Counted from the first letter of the stretch, positions 8,344-17,375 are shown. The stretch: 64,000 bases of DNA from an uncultured Oscillospiraceae bacterium (GCA_910579595.1 CAJTVM010000002.1:1-64000); one strand, 5' to 3'. Numbers and translations are program-made. Notes: generated by a model from the letters alone, not told the origin.

Positions 8344-8520
8344 TTAAGAAGCGCGGAACAGACGGCTGGGAGTGAGCCTGGACTGGGGCGAGGCCGAACG
8401 GGGAGGCGCACATAGCGCCCCGCAGACCAGGCCGGGTCGGAGAGAAAGCGGTCGGACGGCCGGGCGTCTGCGCAGCGTGATCACGGAAATCGGTGCATAC
8501 CTGACAGGAGGTACATACTT
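8344..8520 (+). other. Structured GC-rich flgB-flgC spacer
   Basis: This 177-bp spacer has no coding capacity that I can support. Bases 8376-8388 can pair with 8418-8432 (GCCTGG with CCAGGC, CTG with CAG, then GGG with CCC). A small hairpin (8405-8409 with 8415-8419) lies inside as an alternative. An outer pairing of CAGACG (8359-8364) with CGTCTG (8465-8470) could close the whole fold. The flgC ribosome-binding site (GGAGG) lies downstream of the fold and is free. Confidence 0.5.
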
Positions 8521-8991
8521 ATGTCTTTTATGAATACTATTAACATTGTTGGATCCGGCCTTACCGCGCAGCAGCTCCGGCTGGACGTGGTGGCGGAGAA
8601 CGTGACCAATTCCCAGACCACCCGCACCGAGAACGGCGAGGGGGCGTACCGCCGCAAGATCGTGGTGTTTGAGGCCGTCAGCGGCCGGGACACTTTCCGG
8701 GACGTGATGGCCCGGGCTGCTACCCGTGCGGTGCCCAACGGTTCGTCCCTCCCCAACGCCGGCGGCGTGCGGGTGACTCAGATCCTGGAGGACGAGGAAA
8801 CCCCCATGAAGATGGTTTACGATCCAACGCATCCCGACGCGGACGAGGAGGGGTATCTGGAGATGCCCAACGTGGACATGGTGAAGGAGATTGCCGACGC
8901 CATGGCCGCGTCCCGGGCCTACGCCTCCAACGTTACCGCGTTCAACACCCTCAAGTCCGTGATTTCCAGCGGGCTGGAGATTGGCAGATAA
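8521..8991 (+). CDS. flgC: Flagellar proximal rod protein FlgC
   Basis: The 156-residue protein is of FlgC length and has the N-terminal axial-protein region (GSGLTAQQLRLDVVAENVTNSQT), the characteristic YRRKIVVFEA segment, and the C-terminal heptad end NVDMVKEIADAMAASRAYASNVTAFNTLK. It forms part of the rod with FlgB, FliE, FlgF and FlgG. Its start is preceded by GACAGGAGGTACAT, a strong ribosome-binding site. It lies between the structured spacer and fliE, the standard order flgB-flgC-fliE. Confidence 0.95.
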   Translation: MSFMNTINIVGSGLTAQQLRLDVVAENVTNSQTTRTENGEGAYRRKIVVFEAVSGRDTFRDVMARAATRAVPNGSSLPNAGGVRVTQILEDEETPMKMVYDPTHPDADEEGYLEMPNVDMVKEIADAMAASRAYASNVTAFNTLKSVISSGLEIGR

Positions 8992-9028
8992 CCGCTGCCC
9001 TACCCCATCATAAAGGAGAGACTTGACA

Positions 9029-9385
9029 ATGAGCACACCAATTGACGGAGTTGCCGGACTGGGCAGCCTGACGGGCCTGAGCAGCGTCCAGCGTATGGGC
9101 GCCCTGGCCAAGGCCCAGGGCGCCCAGCAGGGGGAGGAAGCCGCCGCTTCCGGCAAGGCCGGGGAGAGCGTATTCGGCTCCATTTTCAATTCCCTGATCC
9201 AGGGCGTGAAGGATACCGATGCGGAGTTTACCCAGGCACAGTACCTGCTGGCCACCGGGCAGCTGGATAATCCCGCCCAAGTGGGCCTTGCCGCGTACAA
9301 GGCGGAGGTTTCCCTCAGCCTGCTGATCCAGATGCGCGACCGGGCACTGAGCGCGTATAACGATCTGAGGAACATGAACATCTAA
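9029..9385 (+). CDS. fliE: Flagellar hook-basal body complex protein FliE
   Basis: This 118-residue protein matches FliE, the adaptor between the FliF MS ring and the rod. The diagnostic C-terminal part is present: LIQGVKDTDAEFTQAQYLLATGQLDN, then ALSAYNDLRNMNI. The N-terminal 45 residues are Ala/Gly-rich low complexity. I chose ATG 9029, with AAAGGAGAG 8 nt upstream; an in-frame TTG at 9023 would place the site only 2 nt away. It sits between flgC and fliF as expected. Confidence 0.93.
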   Translation: MSTPIDGVAGLGSLTGLSSVQRMGALAKAQGAQQGEEAAASGKAGESVFGSIFNSLIQGVKDTDAEFTQAQYLLATGQLDNPAQVGLAAYKAEVSLSLLIQMRDRALSAYNDLRNMNI

Positions 9386-9431
9386 TACGCGCGTTGGAAG
9401 GAACATACGCGGAGAGCGGGGTCGATGGTAC

Positions 9432-11192
9432 TTGAACAAGGAGAAGCTGAAGGGTTACTGGGAAAAAGTCAAAACAACCCTTGGAAAGGTTTCCAAAAAA
9501 ATCTGGATACTGATCGCTGTGGTTTTGGTACTCATCATTGCCGCCTCGATCTATTTCTACACAAACAGGCCTTACGCGGTTCTGATTGACGGGGCCAGCG
9601 ATGAGGAGACAGCCACGGTAACCAGCTGGCTCACCGAGCAGGGCGTGACGGACTGGAAGATGCAGGGCACCGGGACCATTCTGGTGCCGGAGGGTCAGGC
9701 CACTTCATTGAAGGCCCGGCTGCTCCAGCAGCAGTATTCCACCGCCAACGTGTCCCCCAGCGGGTACTTTGAGCGGGTGGGCGCCCTGTCCACCCAGGTG
9801 GATCGGGACCGGGCCTGGCTGCTGGATTTGCAGGATCGGATGGAGCAGACCATCCGCCAGTTCCCCGGCGTGCGGGATGTCACCGTGACGATCAGCGCCG
9901 GCGAGGATCAGCGCTATGTGCTGTACCCCGACCATGTAGTGAACGCCAGCGCCAGCGTGCTGCTCACCATGGATGATGACAAGCTGCTCACCAACGAGCA
10001 GGGCAACGCCATCCGCAACTACGTGTCCCACGGCGTGCCCAACCTGGACGTAGATGACGTGGACGTCCGGGACACCCTCGGCAATACATACGATTCGTTT
10101 TCCGGCGTTGGGGACGCCGAGTCCGACTCCGCGCTGAAGCTCCAGCTGGAGCAGGAGTGGTCCAACCGCATCCGTACCCAGGTGATGCGGGTGCTGGAGG
10201 ACGCTTATGGCAAGGGCAATGTGCTGGTGTCGGTCAACCCCACGGTGGAACTGGGCAACAAGACCATCAACAGCCACGAGGTTACCCTGCCTGACTTTGC
10301 CCAGAATGGATCCACCAACGGCCGGGGCATCATCGGCAGTGAGTTCTGGGCGTTCTCCTTCCGCACCGGCGATGAGTACGCCACCGGCGGCGTGGTGGGC
10401 ACCACCACCAACTCCGAGCTGCCCACCTATGTGGAGCCGGGGGAGGCCGAGGCCGAGCTCCAGGGCATTCTGGACGAGGAGGGCAACCGGATTTACGACA
10501 ACCCCACCACCGATACGGAGATGGTAATCCACTGCGGCACCCTGACGGACGTGACCGTGGCGGTGACTATCAACACACGGGGGTTGGAGGAGCCGCTGAA
10601 CATTGAACAGGTTCGCAGCCATGCGGCCTTGGCCGCCGGCATCATCCCGGTCGTCACCGAGGACATGACCGCCGATGAGTATTGGAGTATGCGGGTTTCT
10701 GTGCTGGGTACCCTGTTCCCCGAGGAGCCGATCGTGGAGCCCGAGCCGCCCGCACCCGCTACCCTGCTGGGCCTGCCCTACTGGGTGTTTATCGCCGCCG
10801 GCGTGGGCCTGCTGCTGTTCGCCATTCTGCTCACCACTATCCTGCTGCTGCTGCGCCGTAAAAAGCGCAGGAAGAAGGAGGCCGAGGAGAAGGCCATGGA
10901 GGAGCTGCTGGCTTCCTCCGTGCCGGTTCAGACTACTACCATCATGGGCGAGGACGGCCAGCCCATTACCGTGGCCATCGGCCCGGACGGCCAGCCCATC
11001 GTCGTGGACGGCGAACAGGGCCCGGAGCTGGACGAGGATGGGAACCCGGTGTCCGGCGCCAACGTGATGGATCTGCATACCGAGCGCAGCATGGAGCTGC
11101 GCCAGAGCATCCGGGACTTTGTGGACGAGAATATGGAAGTTGCGGCCCTGCTGCTCAAGAGCTGGATGAAGGAGGATGGAGACAATGGCTGA
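9432..11192 (+). CDS. fliF: Flagellar MS-ring protein FliF
   Basis: The 586-residue protein has a first membrane helix near residues 25-46, a large periplasmic-side ring-building region containing VRDVTVTISAGEDQRYVLYPDHVV, and a second membrane helix near 449-472. A cytoplasmic tail ends in MELRQSIRDFVDENMEVAALLLKSW, the FliG-binding segment. It builds the membrane ring and export-gate housing. The only sensible in-frame start is the TTG at 9432, which leaves 24 residues before the first helix; the ribosome-binding site GGAGAG is rather far (about 15 nt). It overlaps fliG by eight bases. Confidence 0.94.
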   Translation: MNKEKLKGYWEKVKTTLGKVSKKIWILIAVVLVLIIAASIYFYTNRPYAVLIDGASDEETATVTSWLTEQGVTDWKMQGTGTILVPEGQATSLKARLLQQQYSTANVSPSGYFERVGALSTQVDRDRAWLLDLQDRMEQTIRQFPGVRDVTVTISAGEDQRYVLYPDHVVNASASVLLTMDDDKLLTNEQGNAIRNYVSHGVPNLDVDDVDVRDTLGNTYDSFSGVGDAESDSALKLQLEQEWSNRIRTQVMRVLEDAYGKGNVLVSVNPTVELGNKTINSHEVTLPDFAQNGSTNGRGIIGSEFWAFSFRTGDEYATGGVVGTTTNSELPTYVEPGEAEAELQGILDEEGNRIYDNPTTDTEMVIHCGTLTDVTVAVTINTRGLEEPLNIEQVRSHAALAAGIIPVVTEDMTADEYWSMRVSVLGTLFPEEPIVEPEPPAPATLLGLPYWVFIAAGVGLLLFAILLTTILLLLRRKKRRKKEAEEKAMEELLASSVPVQTTTIMGEDGQPITVAIGPDGQPIVVDGEQGPELDEDGNPVSGANVMDLHTERSMELRQSIRDFVDENMEVAALLLKSWMKEDGDNG

Positions 11193-12261
11193 CGCTGCCG
11201 TGGCGGAACAGAAGGCGCCCTCTGCCGATGCCAAGGGCTCTGCCAAGAAAATTATCAACGAAATTCCCCTCACCGGCGCCCAGCGGGCCGCTACCGTCAT
11301 CATTGCCTTGGGCGTTGAGCGCGCGTCCGCGCTGTACAAGTACATGGAGCCGGAGGACGTGGAGCAGCTCAGCCTGGAAGTGGCCAAGATGGGCTTTCTG
11401 GGCTCCGAGCAGACCGAGCAGATTCTCAGCGATTTTTACCAGCTTTGCCGCACCAACCGGGCGGTGACCGAAGGCGGTCTGGAATACGCCCGGGCGGTGC
11501 TGGAAAAGGCATACGGCCCCGAGAAGGCGGACGAACTGCTGGGCAAGGTGACCAAGTCCCTGCAAAACCGCTCCTTCTCCTTTATGGAAAAGGCCGACGA
11601 GACGTCGCTGTTCTCCGCCTTGCAGAACGAGCGGCCCCAGACCATCTCTCTGGTGCTGTCCTACGTGGACGCGGACAAGGCCGCGGCGGTTATCTCCCGG
11701 CTGGACGAGAAGCGCCAGGTACAGGTGGTGGAGAGCATGGCCAAGATCGAGAGCGTGTCCCCCGTGGCGGTGAAGATCATCGAGGCGGAGATGCGCAAGA
11801 AGTTCTCCAGCATTGTCACCAATGCCAACGTCAAGGTGGGCGGCATCGACTACGTGGCCGACGTGATGAACAATTTGGACCGCGCCAGCGAGAAAAACAT
11901 TTTCGACGGCCTGTCCGCATACGATCAAGAGCTGGCCGAGGAGATCCGCAAGCGGATGTTCGTATTCGAGGACATCATCACCATGGACGACCGCTCCGTA
12001 CAGCGTTTTGTCCGGGACTGCGATCCCCGGGATCTGGTGCTGGCCCTCAAGACGGCCAACGAGGACGTGTCCAAGAAGCTGCTCACCAATATGTCCACCC
12101 GTATGGCGCAGAACATCAAGGACGACCTGGAGATTACCACCAACGTCAAGCTCAAGGACGTGGAGGACGCCCAGCAGCGCATTGTGGACATTATCCGCCA
12201 GCTAGAGGAAAAGAACGAGATCGTGATCGCGAAGGGCGGAAAGGACGATATCATTGCCTAA
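11185..12261 (+). CDS. fliG: Flagellar motor switch protein FliG
   Basis: At 358 residues this is a full-length FliG, the rotor protein that meets the MotA stator. It shows the N-terminal FliF-binding part (LTGAQRAATVIIALGVERASALYKY), the EERPQTISLVLSY-like middle motif (here NERPQTISLVLSY) and the C-terminal torque helix with MFVFEDIITMDDRSVQRFVRDCDPRDL. The start is the ATG at 11185, nine bases after AAGGAGG; the ATG at 11176 abuts that site. A short Ala/Lys-rich N-terminal extension of about 20 residues precedes the conserved domain. Overlap with fliF and fliH suggests coupled translation. Confidence 0.95.
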   Translation: MADAAVAEQKAPSADAKGSAKKIINEIPLTGAQRAATVIIALGVERASALYKYMEPEDVEQLSLEVAKMGFLGSEQTEQILSDFYQLCRTNRAVTEGGLEYARAVLEKAYGPEKADELLGKVTKSLQNRSFSFMEKADETSLFSALQNERPQTISLVLSYVDADKAAAVISRLDEKRQVQVVESMAKIESVSPVAVKIIEAEMRKKFSSIVTNANVKVGGIDYVADVMNNLDRASEKNIFDGLSAYDQELAEEIRKRMFVFEDIITMDDRSVQRFVRDCDPRDLVLALKTANEDVSKKLLTNMSTRMAQNIKDDLEITTNVKLKDVEDAQQRIVDIIRQLEEKNEIVIAKGGKDDIIA

Positions 12262-13153
12262 CATTTTCAAAGCGTTCTCCCGGGCCAAGGCGGAGCCTTA
12301 CCAGTTCCCCGACGCGGAGGAGCTTGTGGTGGCGGGGGCTGAGCCCGAGGAGGAGCAGCCCCCCGCCCCAGAGGACGCCCCGCCCCTTGAGGAGGCGGAG
12401 GAGGAGGCCGGCTTCGACGTGCTGGTGACCGATGGGGATCCGGAAGATGAGGCCGAGCCGGACGTGGAACCTGAGCCGGAAGTAAAAGAAACGCCTATCA
12501 GCTTTGCCCAAATCCAGGCGGAGCAGATTCTGGCGGACGCCCGTCGGGAGGCTGACCAGCTGCTGACGCAGACCAAGGCCGAGGCGGACAGGGAGGCCGA
12601 GGCGGTGTTCGCCAAGGCCCGCGAGGAGGGTTATCAGGAAGGCTACGTGGCCGGGATGGCCCAGGCCGGCGAGGAATCCAGGCAGCTCCGGGAAGAGCAG
12701 GCCAAAAAGCTGGAGGAGGAAGTCCACCGCTTCATGGAGCACGCCGGGGAGTCGCTGGACCGGCAAATGGACCAGTGCGTGCCCGATTTGCGGGATCTGG
12801 CCATGGCGGTGGCGGAGAAGGTGGTGTGCGTCAGCCTGAAAAGCAGCGCGGACGTGATCAGCCGCATGATCCAGACCGCCATCGACAAGCGCAAAAAAAA
12901 GGAATGGGTGCACATCTATATTGCCGAGTGCGACGCGAAACGGCTGAGCCAGATGCCCGCATCCCTGTCCAACGCGCTGACGGCGCTGTCGGATCGTGTG
13001 CGGATCATCCCCATGGCGGACGATGAGTCGGGCACCTGCATCATCGAGATGCCAGACGAGATCGTGGACGCCAGCGCCGCCACCCAGCTGAACAACCTGC
13101 GCACCATTTTGACGGATACCGCCAACAGCGCCACGGGGATGAACCTGTTCTAA
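12254..13153 (+). CDS. fliH: Flagellar assembly protein FliH
   Basis: The 299-residue protein is placed between fliG and fliI, the standard site of fliH, the stator that tethers the FliI ATPase. It has an acidic Pro/Glu-rich N-terminal region (about residues 20-80), an Ala/Glu/Arg coiled coil from about 90 to 170 (including EGYQEGYVAGMAQ, a GxxxG-type motif typical of FliH), and a conserved C-terminal V-ATPase E-subunit-like domain with VAEKVV and VRIIP. It starts with a TTG at 12254, overlapping the fliG stop, with AAGGAC about 8 nt upstream. Confidence 0.9.
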   Translation: MPNIFKAFSRAKAEPYQFPDAEELVVAGAEPEEEQPPAPEDAPPLEEAEEEAGFDVLVTDGDPEDEAEPDVEPEPEVKETPISFAQIQAEQILADARREADQLLTQTKAEADREAEAVFAKAREEGYQEGYVAGMAQAGEESRQLREEQAKKLEEEVHRFMEHAGESLDRQMDQCVPDLRDLAMAVAEKVVCVSLKSSADVISRMIQTAIDKRKKKEWVHIYIAECDAKRLSQMPASLSNALTALSDRVRIIPMADDESGTCIIEMPDEIVDASAATQLNNLRTILTDTANSATGMNLF

Positions 13154-13202
13154 TCATAGAAAACCTTATCAGACAGGGCCGGAGCGGCCCATGGAGGAGA
13201 CA

Positions 13203-14513
13203 ATGCCTTCCGTATTTCAACAGATGGCCCGGCAGGTCTACGGCGCGGAGCCCTACAGCCTGACGGGGAAAATTGAAAATATTGTGGGTATGTCCATTGA
13301 GGCTTCCGGCGGACACGCCGCCGTGGGCGACATCTGCCGGATCTACAACGGGGATTCCGGCGGACAGGTGACCGCCGAGGTGGTGGGGTTCAAAAACGAC
13401 CACATCCTGCTCATGCCCTACTCGGATATGAGCGGCATCTCGGCGGGCAATTTCGTGCGCAACACCGGGCGGCAGCTTACCCTGCAGGTTGGGGAGTTTC
13501 TCCGGGGGCGGATCATCAACGCCCTGGGCCAGCCCATCGATGGCAAGGGACCCTTTGAAGCGGGGACCTCCTACTGTGTGGGCGGCGGGTACATTAATCC
13601 CCTCCAGCGCCCCCCTATCCGGGAGCGCATCCAGTTCGGGGTGAAGGCCATCGACGGCCTCATCACCATCGGCAAGGGACAGCGTATTGGGATATTTGCA
13701 GGCTCCGGCGTGGGCAAATCCACGCTGATGGGCATGATTGCCAAAAACGTGACCGCGGACATTAACGTCATCGCCCTGGTGGGTGAGCGCGGTCGCGAGG
13801 TTCTGGAATTTGTAGAGAAGGACTTGGGGCCGGAGGGCATGAAGCGATCTATCCTGGTGGTAGCGACTTCCGACCAGCCCGCCATGCTGCGGATGCGGTG
13901 CCCCAGCGTAGCCACCGGCATCGCGGAGTATTTCCGGGATCAGGGATACGACGTGCTGCTGATGATGGACTCCCTGACCCGTTTCGCCATGGCCCAGCGG
14001 GAAATCGGGCTGGCCATCGGCGAACCGCCGGTGTCCAGAGGATATACCCCCTCCATGTATGCGGAAATGCCCAAGCTGCTGGAGCGGAGCGGCAATTTTA
14101 ACCGGGGATCCATTACCGGGGTGTACACCGTACTGGTGGAGGGCGATGATACCAACGAGCCGATTGCCGACACTGTGCGCGGCATTTTGGACGGGCATAT
14201 CGTGCTGAGCCGCCAGCTCGCCAACTCCAACCATTATCCGGCCATCGACGTGGGGGCCAGCATCTCCCGCCTGATGACAGAGATCGTCTCCCAGGAGCAC
14301 AGGCAGCTGGCCTCCCGGGTGCGGGATATTATGAGCGTGTACGAGAAAAACGCGGACTTGATTGCCATCGGCGCCTACAAGCCGGGCAGCAACCGGAAGC
14401 TGGACTTTGCCATGTCCAAGATTGACGCGGTGAACGATTTCCTCACCCAGGACGTGAACGAGGCGTTTACATATGATCAATGCGTGGAGGAATTGGCCAA
14501 GATCCTCCAATAA
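13203..14513 (+). CDS. fliI: Flagellum-specific ATP synthase FliI
   Basis: The 436-residue protein is the ATPase of the flagellar type III export apparatus. It carries Walker A AGSGVGKSTLMGM, the Walker B region DVLLMMDSLTRFAMAQREIGLAIGEPP-like segment (VLLMMDSLTRFA), and the RGYTPSMYAEMPKLLERSG motif seen in all FliI/F1-like export ATPases. Start choice: ATG 13203 has GGAGGAGA just upstream; an in-frame ATG at 13191 would add four residues. It lies between fliH and fliJ, its two physical partners. Confidence 0.96.
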   Translation: MPSVFQQMARQVYGAEPYSLTGKIENIVGMSIEASGGHAAVGDICRIYNGDSGGQVTAEVVGFKNDHILLMPYSDMSGISAGNFVRNTGRQLTLQVGEFLRGRIINALGQPIDGKGPFEAGTSYCVGGGYINPLQRPPIRERIQFGVKAIDGLITIGKGQRIGIFAGSGVGKSTLMGMIAKNVTADINVIALVGERGREVLEFVEKDLGPEGMKRSILVVATSDQPAMLRMRCPSVATGIAEYFRDQGYDVLLMMDSLTRFAMAQREIGLAIGEPPVSRGYTPSMYAEMPKLLERSGNFNRGSITGVYTVLVEGDDTNEPIADTVRGILDGHIVLSRQLANSNHYPAIDVGASISRLMTEIVSQEHRQLASRVRDIMSVYEKNADLIAIGAYKPGSNRKLDFAMSKIDAVNDFLTQDVNEAFTYDQCVEELAKILQ

Positions 14514-14535
14514 CCATTCAGAGGTGCAGACATAG

Positions 14536-14988
14536 ATGAAGAAATTCAAATTCTCCTTGGATTCGGTGTTGTCCTACAAGCAGCAGGTGCTGGACGCACT
14601 CCAGGGCGAGCACGCCGCCCTCCTGGCCCAGGTGCGGGCACAGGAGGAGGTGCTGGACGCCGTGTGGAAGGAATACCGGGACTGCGACGATGAGTACCGC
14701 CAGCGCAAGGCCGAGGGCATCACCATTGGGGACGCCCTGTTTTACCAGAACGGCCTGCGGGTACTGGAGCAGGACATCCAGCGGGAGACCGACAAGCTGG
14801 AGGCCCTGCGCAGGAAAGAGGAGAAGAAGCGCCGGGAGGTGGTGGACGCCAAGATTGACACGTCCTCCATCGAGAAGCTGAAGGAGCACAAGCTGGAGGA
14901 CTACCACAAGGCGGTCCAGAAGGCAGAGGAAGCGCTCATCGACGAGTTCGTCAGCTCTGCCCGGGCACGGGCAAGCATTGGCGCATAA
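14536..14988 (+). CDS. fliJ: Flagellar export protein FliJ
   Basis: This 150-residue protein is almost entirely coiled coil, rich in Lys, Glu and Arg, beginning MKKFKFSLDSVLSYKQQVLDA, which is the typical FliJ opening (F-x-L-x-x-V-L). FliJ is the central stalk of the export ATPase. The gene directly follows fliI, with GAGGTGC upstream of the ATG. It ends before a 194-bp structured spacer that precedes fliK. Confidence 0.9.
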   Translation: MKKFKFSLDSVLSYKQQVLDALQGEHAALLAQVRAQEEVLDAVWKEYRDCDDEYRQRKAEGITIGDALFYQNGLRVLEQDIQRETDKLEALRRKEEKKRREVVDAKIDTSSIEKLKEHKLEDYHKAVQKAEEALIDEFVSSARARASIGA

Positions 14989-15182
14989 ACTGTAGGACCC
15001 ATGTGGGGCCCCCGCAAAAGCCGCCCGTCAGGCTTTGTGGGGAGAGGAGGGGCAAGGGAGCGAATGGAGCTTTCGCCGCAGGCGGAAGCGGATTTGAGCG
15101 GACTTTGCCCCGATGAAGTCCAAACCGGCATTTGTTCTTGCCGTTTGGAAATAGATATCTCATTTAAGGAGGTGTAAGAAAA
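14989..15182 (+). other. Structured GC-rich fliJ-fliK spacer
   Basis: No gene is supported here. Two local hairpins are visible: CCCCGCAAAAGCC with GGCTTTGTGGGG (about 15010-15043), and GCTTTCGCC with GGCGGAAGC around a 3-nt loop (about 15069-15089). GGGGCAA near 15050 can pair with TTGCCCC near 15105, which would close the second hairpin in a larger domain. The fliK ribosome-binding site AAGGAGGTG lies after the fold. Confidence 0.5.
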
Positions 15183-16328
15183 ATGGAACAGGTAAACAGC
15201 AACCCGGTCTTAGCCATGCTTCAGGCCATTGCATCTCAGAACCAGATCCCCAAAACAGGCAAGAGCGGCCTGGACAGCGATTTTCAGAAGATGATGGATA
15301 AGGCCGCATCCAGCACCAGCAGGGATACCAAGGCGGATGGCGCAGAAAAGACCGACGCCGCCGGCAAAAACGAGGAAGCCCCCGTTGAGCAGGAGGACGC
15401 ACTGACCCGGGTTAAGAAGATGCTGGAGCAGAACGGCAATGTGGTGGCGTTCAAGCCCGACTGGCCGTGGATCAAGATCGACCTGGGTACTGGTGAGACG
15501 ATTGCCACCTATAATCCCGGCGAGTATATCGCGTTGTTCAACGGCGAGACCTTCGAGAACATCCCCATCACCGGCCTGGAACCCTGGCAGCACGCCCAGC
15601 TGAACCAGCTGCTGATCGATCCCCAGCCCATCGATGTCTCCGATCCCAGGGTGGACGCCATGCTGGAGGCCACCGCCCCCGGCGCGGACAACAGTCCCGC
15701 AGCCCTGCTGGAAAAGCTCACCGGCGAGCAGTTCGGCAAGGAGATCAAGCAGATTGTTGAGGAGGTCCAGCCCCAGGAGCAGGAGGGCGACACCGAGATG
15801 GAGATCGTCGAGGTGGACCAGGCCCCCCAGAAGTTGTTCCACGACGTGGAGGCCGCCCCGGTGAAGGTGGGCGATGTGTACAACGCCGAGCAGGTTGACG
15901 AGCCTAACGTGGTCCAGCAGATCGATGCCGGCCTGGCCCAGGCATTGCAAAAAGGCGAGTCCATGGTCCGTATCCAGCTCAACCCGGAGAACCTGGGCAG
16001 CGTCACCATTGAGATTTCCCAGAGCGCGGAAGGCATTATCCGTGTGGCCCTCAGCGCCCACAGCAGCGAGACCCGGGGCCTTCTGGAGCGCCACGCAGGG
16101 GAGCTGCAGGGGCTGCTCGCCGAGCGCTCCCAGCAGAGCGTCGAGGTGGATGTGCAGCGCCAGGCGGAGAGCCAGCAGAACCAGAACCAGCAGAACTACG
16201 ACGGCCACAACGGCCACGCCCAGGACGGCCAGGAGCGCCGCAGGCATCAGCAGGAGCCTGCCAGCAGCCAGGACTTCATCCAGCAGCTGCGCTTGGGCCT
16301 GATCCCCTCAGACGGGGACGATGCATAA
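15183..16328 (+). CDS. fliK: Flagellar hook-length control protein FliK
   Basis: The 381-residue protein has a variable N-terminal two thirds and the conserved C-terminal Flg_hook domain, recognisable by MVRIQLNPENLGSVTIEIS (about residues 259-277) and TRGLLERHAGELQGLLAE. FliK is the secreted molecular ruler that switches export specificity when the hook is complete. The tail after the domain is rich in Gln, Asn and His. The ATG at 15183 follows AAGGAGGTG. Position before flgD matches other clostridia. Confidence 0.9.
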   Translation: MEQVNSNPVLAMLQAIASQNQIPKTGKSGLDSDFQKMMDKAASSTSRDTKADGAEKTDAAGKNEEAPVEQEDALTRVKKMLEQNGNVVAFKPDWPWIKIDLGTGETIATYNPGEYIALFNGETFENIPITGLEPWQHAQLNQLLIDPQPIDVSDPRVDAMLEATAPGADNSPAALLEKLTGEQFGKEIKQIVEEVQPQEQEGDTEMEIVEVDQAPQKLFHDVEAAPVKVGDVYNAEQVDEPNVVQQIDAGLAQALQKGESMVRIQLNPENLGSVTIEISQSAEGIIRVALSAHSSETRGLLERHAGELQGLLAERSQQSVEVDVQRQAESQQNQNQQNYDGHNGHAQDGQERRRHQQEPASSQDFIQQLRLGLIPSDGDDA

Positions 16329-16352
16329 TTTCGGAAAGGAGAACAAAGCCAT

Positions 16353-16967
16353 ATGAGCGATTTTTCAATGGCTGACATCAGCGGCCTGCTGGCGGCAAAT
16401 AACACCACCGAAGCAAAATACAGCACCAGCCGCAAGGGCAGCAACGAGCTGAATATGGAGGACTTCCTCCAGCTGATGGTCGTACAGCTCCAGAACCAGA
16501 CCATCGACGACGCCATGGACACCAGCGAGATGATGAACCAGATGGTGCAGATGCAGATGATCTCCGCCCTGACCAACATGACCGAGGCCAGCGTGATGAA
16601 CTATGCCAGTTCCCTTGTGGGCAAGGTGGTCACCATCGGTATCGTTGACGGAAATACCCTGGAGGAGCGGGAAATCCTGGTGATGGGCACCGGAACCATG
16701 AACGGCCAGCAGGTGATCTTCGGCAGCGACGGCAAATCCTACAACTTGAACCAGATTATGGCCGTGGGACGCCTGCCCGATGAAAACGGCAAGTACCCCG
16801 GCATTAACGGCGGCGGCTCCGACAATGAGGATAATGAGGATAACGAGACCGGCGGCGTAGGCGATACCACAGACCCCGGCGCGGATGGCGGAGACGGTGA
16901 AACCGGCGGCGTCACTGGCGGCGAGGGTACGGGCGAAGGCGGCGAACAGGGTGCACCAACCGACTGA
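16353..16967 (+). CDS. flgD: Flagellar hook capping protein FlgD with acidic tail
   Basis: Residues 30-90 contain the FlgD signature (LNMEDFLQLMVVQLQNQ, then MNQMVQMQMISALTNM), followed by a small region SLVGKVVTIGIVDGN. FlgD is the scaffold under which hook subunits polymerise. The usual Ig-like C-terminal part is missing. Instead the last 50 or so residues are Gly/Asp/Glu/Asn/Thr low-complexity sequence starting GGGSDNEDNEDNETGG. At 204 residues it is close to other clostridial FlgD lengths. GGAAAGGAG precedes the ATG. Confidence 0.9.
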   Translation: MSDFSMADISGLLAANNTTEAKYSTSRKGSNELNMEDFLQLMVVQLQNQTIDDAMDTSEMMNQMVQMQMISALTNMTEASVMNYASSLVGKVVTIGIVDGNTLEEREILVMGTGTMNGQQVIFGSDGKSYNLNQIMAVGRLPDENGKYPGINGGGSDNEDNEDNETGGVGDTTDPGADGGDGETGGVTGGEGTGEGGEQGAPTD

Positions 16968-16988
16968 ATGAAAATGAGGTGACATGAG

Positions 16989-17375
16989 ATGATCCAGCGT
17001 GTATCAGGACTCCAGCGCAGGGAGGCGCAGCAGGCCCCGGTACAGCAGAGGGGGACGACGCTGGGCGGCGGCTTCGGGGTTATGCTCCAGCAGGAGCTGG
17101 CCAAAGCCGAGCAGCCATCCCAGGGCGTGGAATTCTCCAAGCACGCCATCTCCCGGGTGCAGGAGCGGGGAATCGAGGTCACGCCAGACCTGATGGACCA
17201 GCTGGCGGGCAGCGTAATCCGGGCCCAGGCGAAAGGGGCCACCAATATACTGGCCATGGGCGCCGAGAATGCTTTTATCATCAATGTGCCCAATGCGAAG
17301 GTCATCACCGCCATCACTCAGGAGGAAATGAGAGAAAATATCTTTACAAATATTGACGGCGCCGTGTTCCTGTAA
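16989..17375 (+). CDS. Flagellar operon protein, TIGR02530 type
   Basis: The 128-residue protein matches the small Gram-positive family found between flgD and flgE. Its landmark is VEFSKHAISRVQERGIEV, followed by a C-terminal sheet-forming part (NILAMGAENAFIINVPNAKVITAI). It has no membrane segment or signal. The molecular role is not established; a role in hook assembly is inferred only from position. It is followed by a 104-bp spacer with a GC-rich hairpin around 17424-17446 before flgE. Confidence 0.85.
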   Translation: MIQRVSGLQRREAQQAPVQQRGTTLGGGFGVMLQQELAKAEQPSQGVEFSKHAISRVQERGIEVTPDLMDQLAGSVIRAQAKGATNILAMGAENAFIINVPNAKVITAITQEEMRENIFTNIDGAVFL

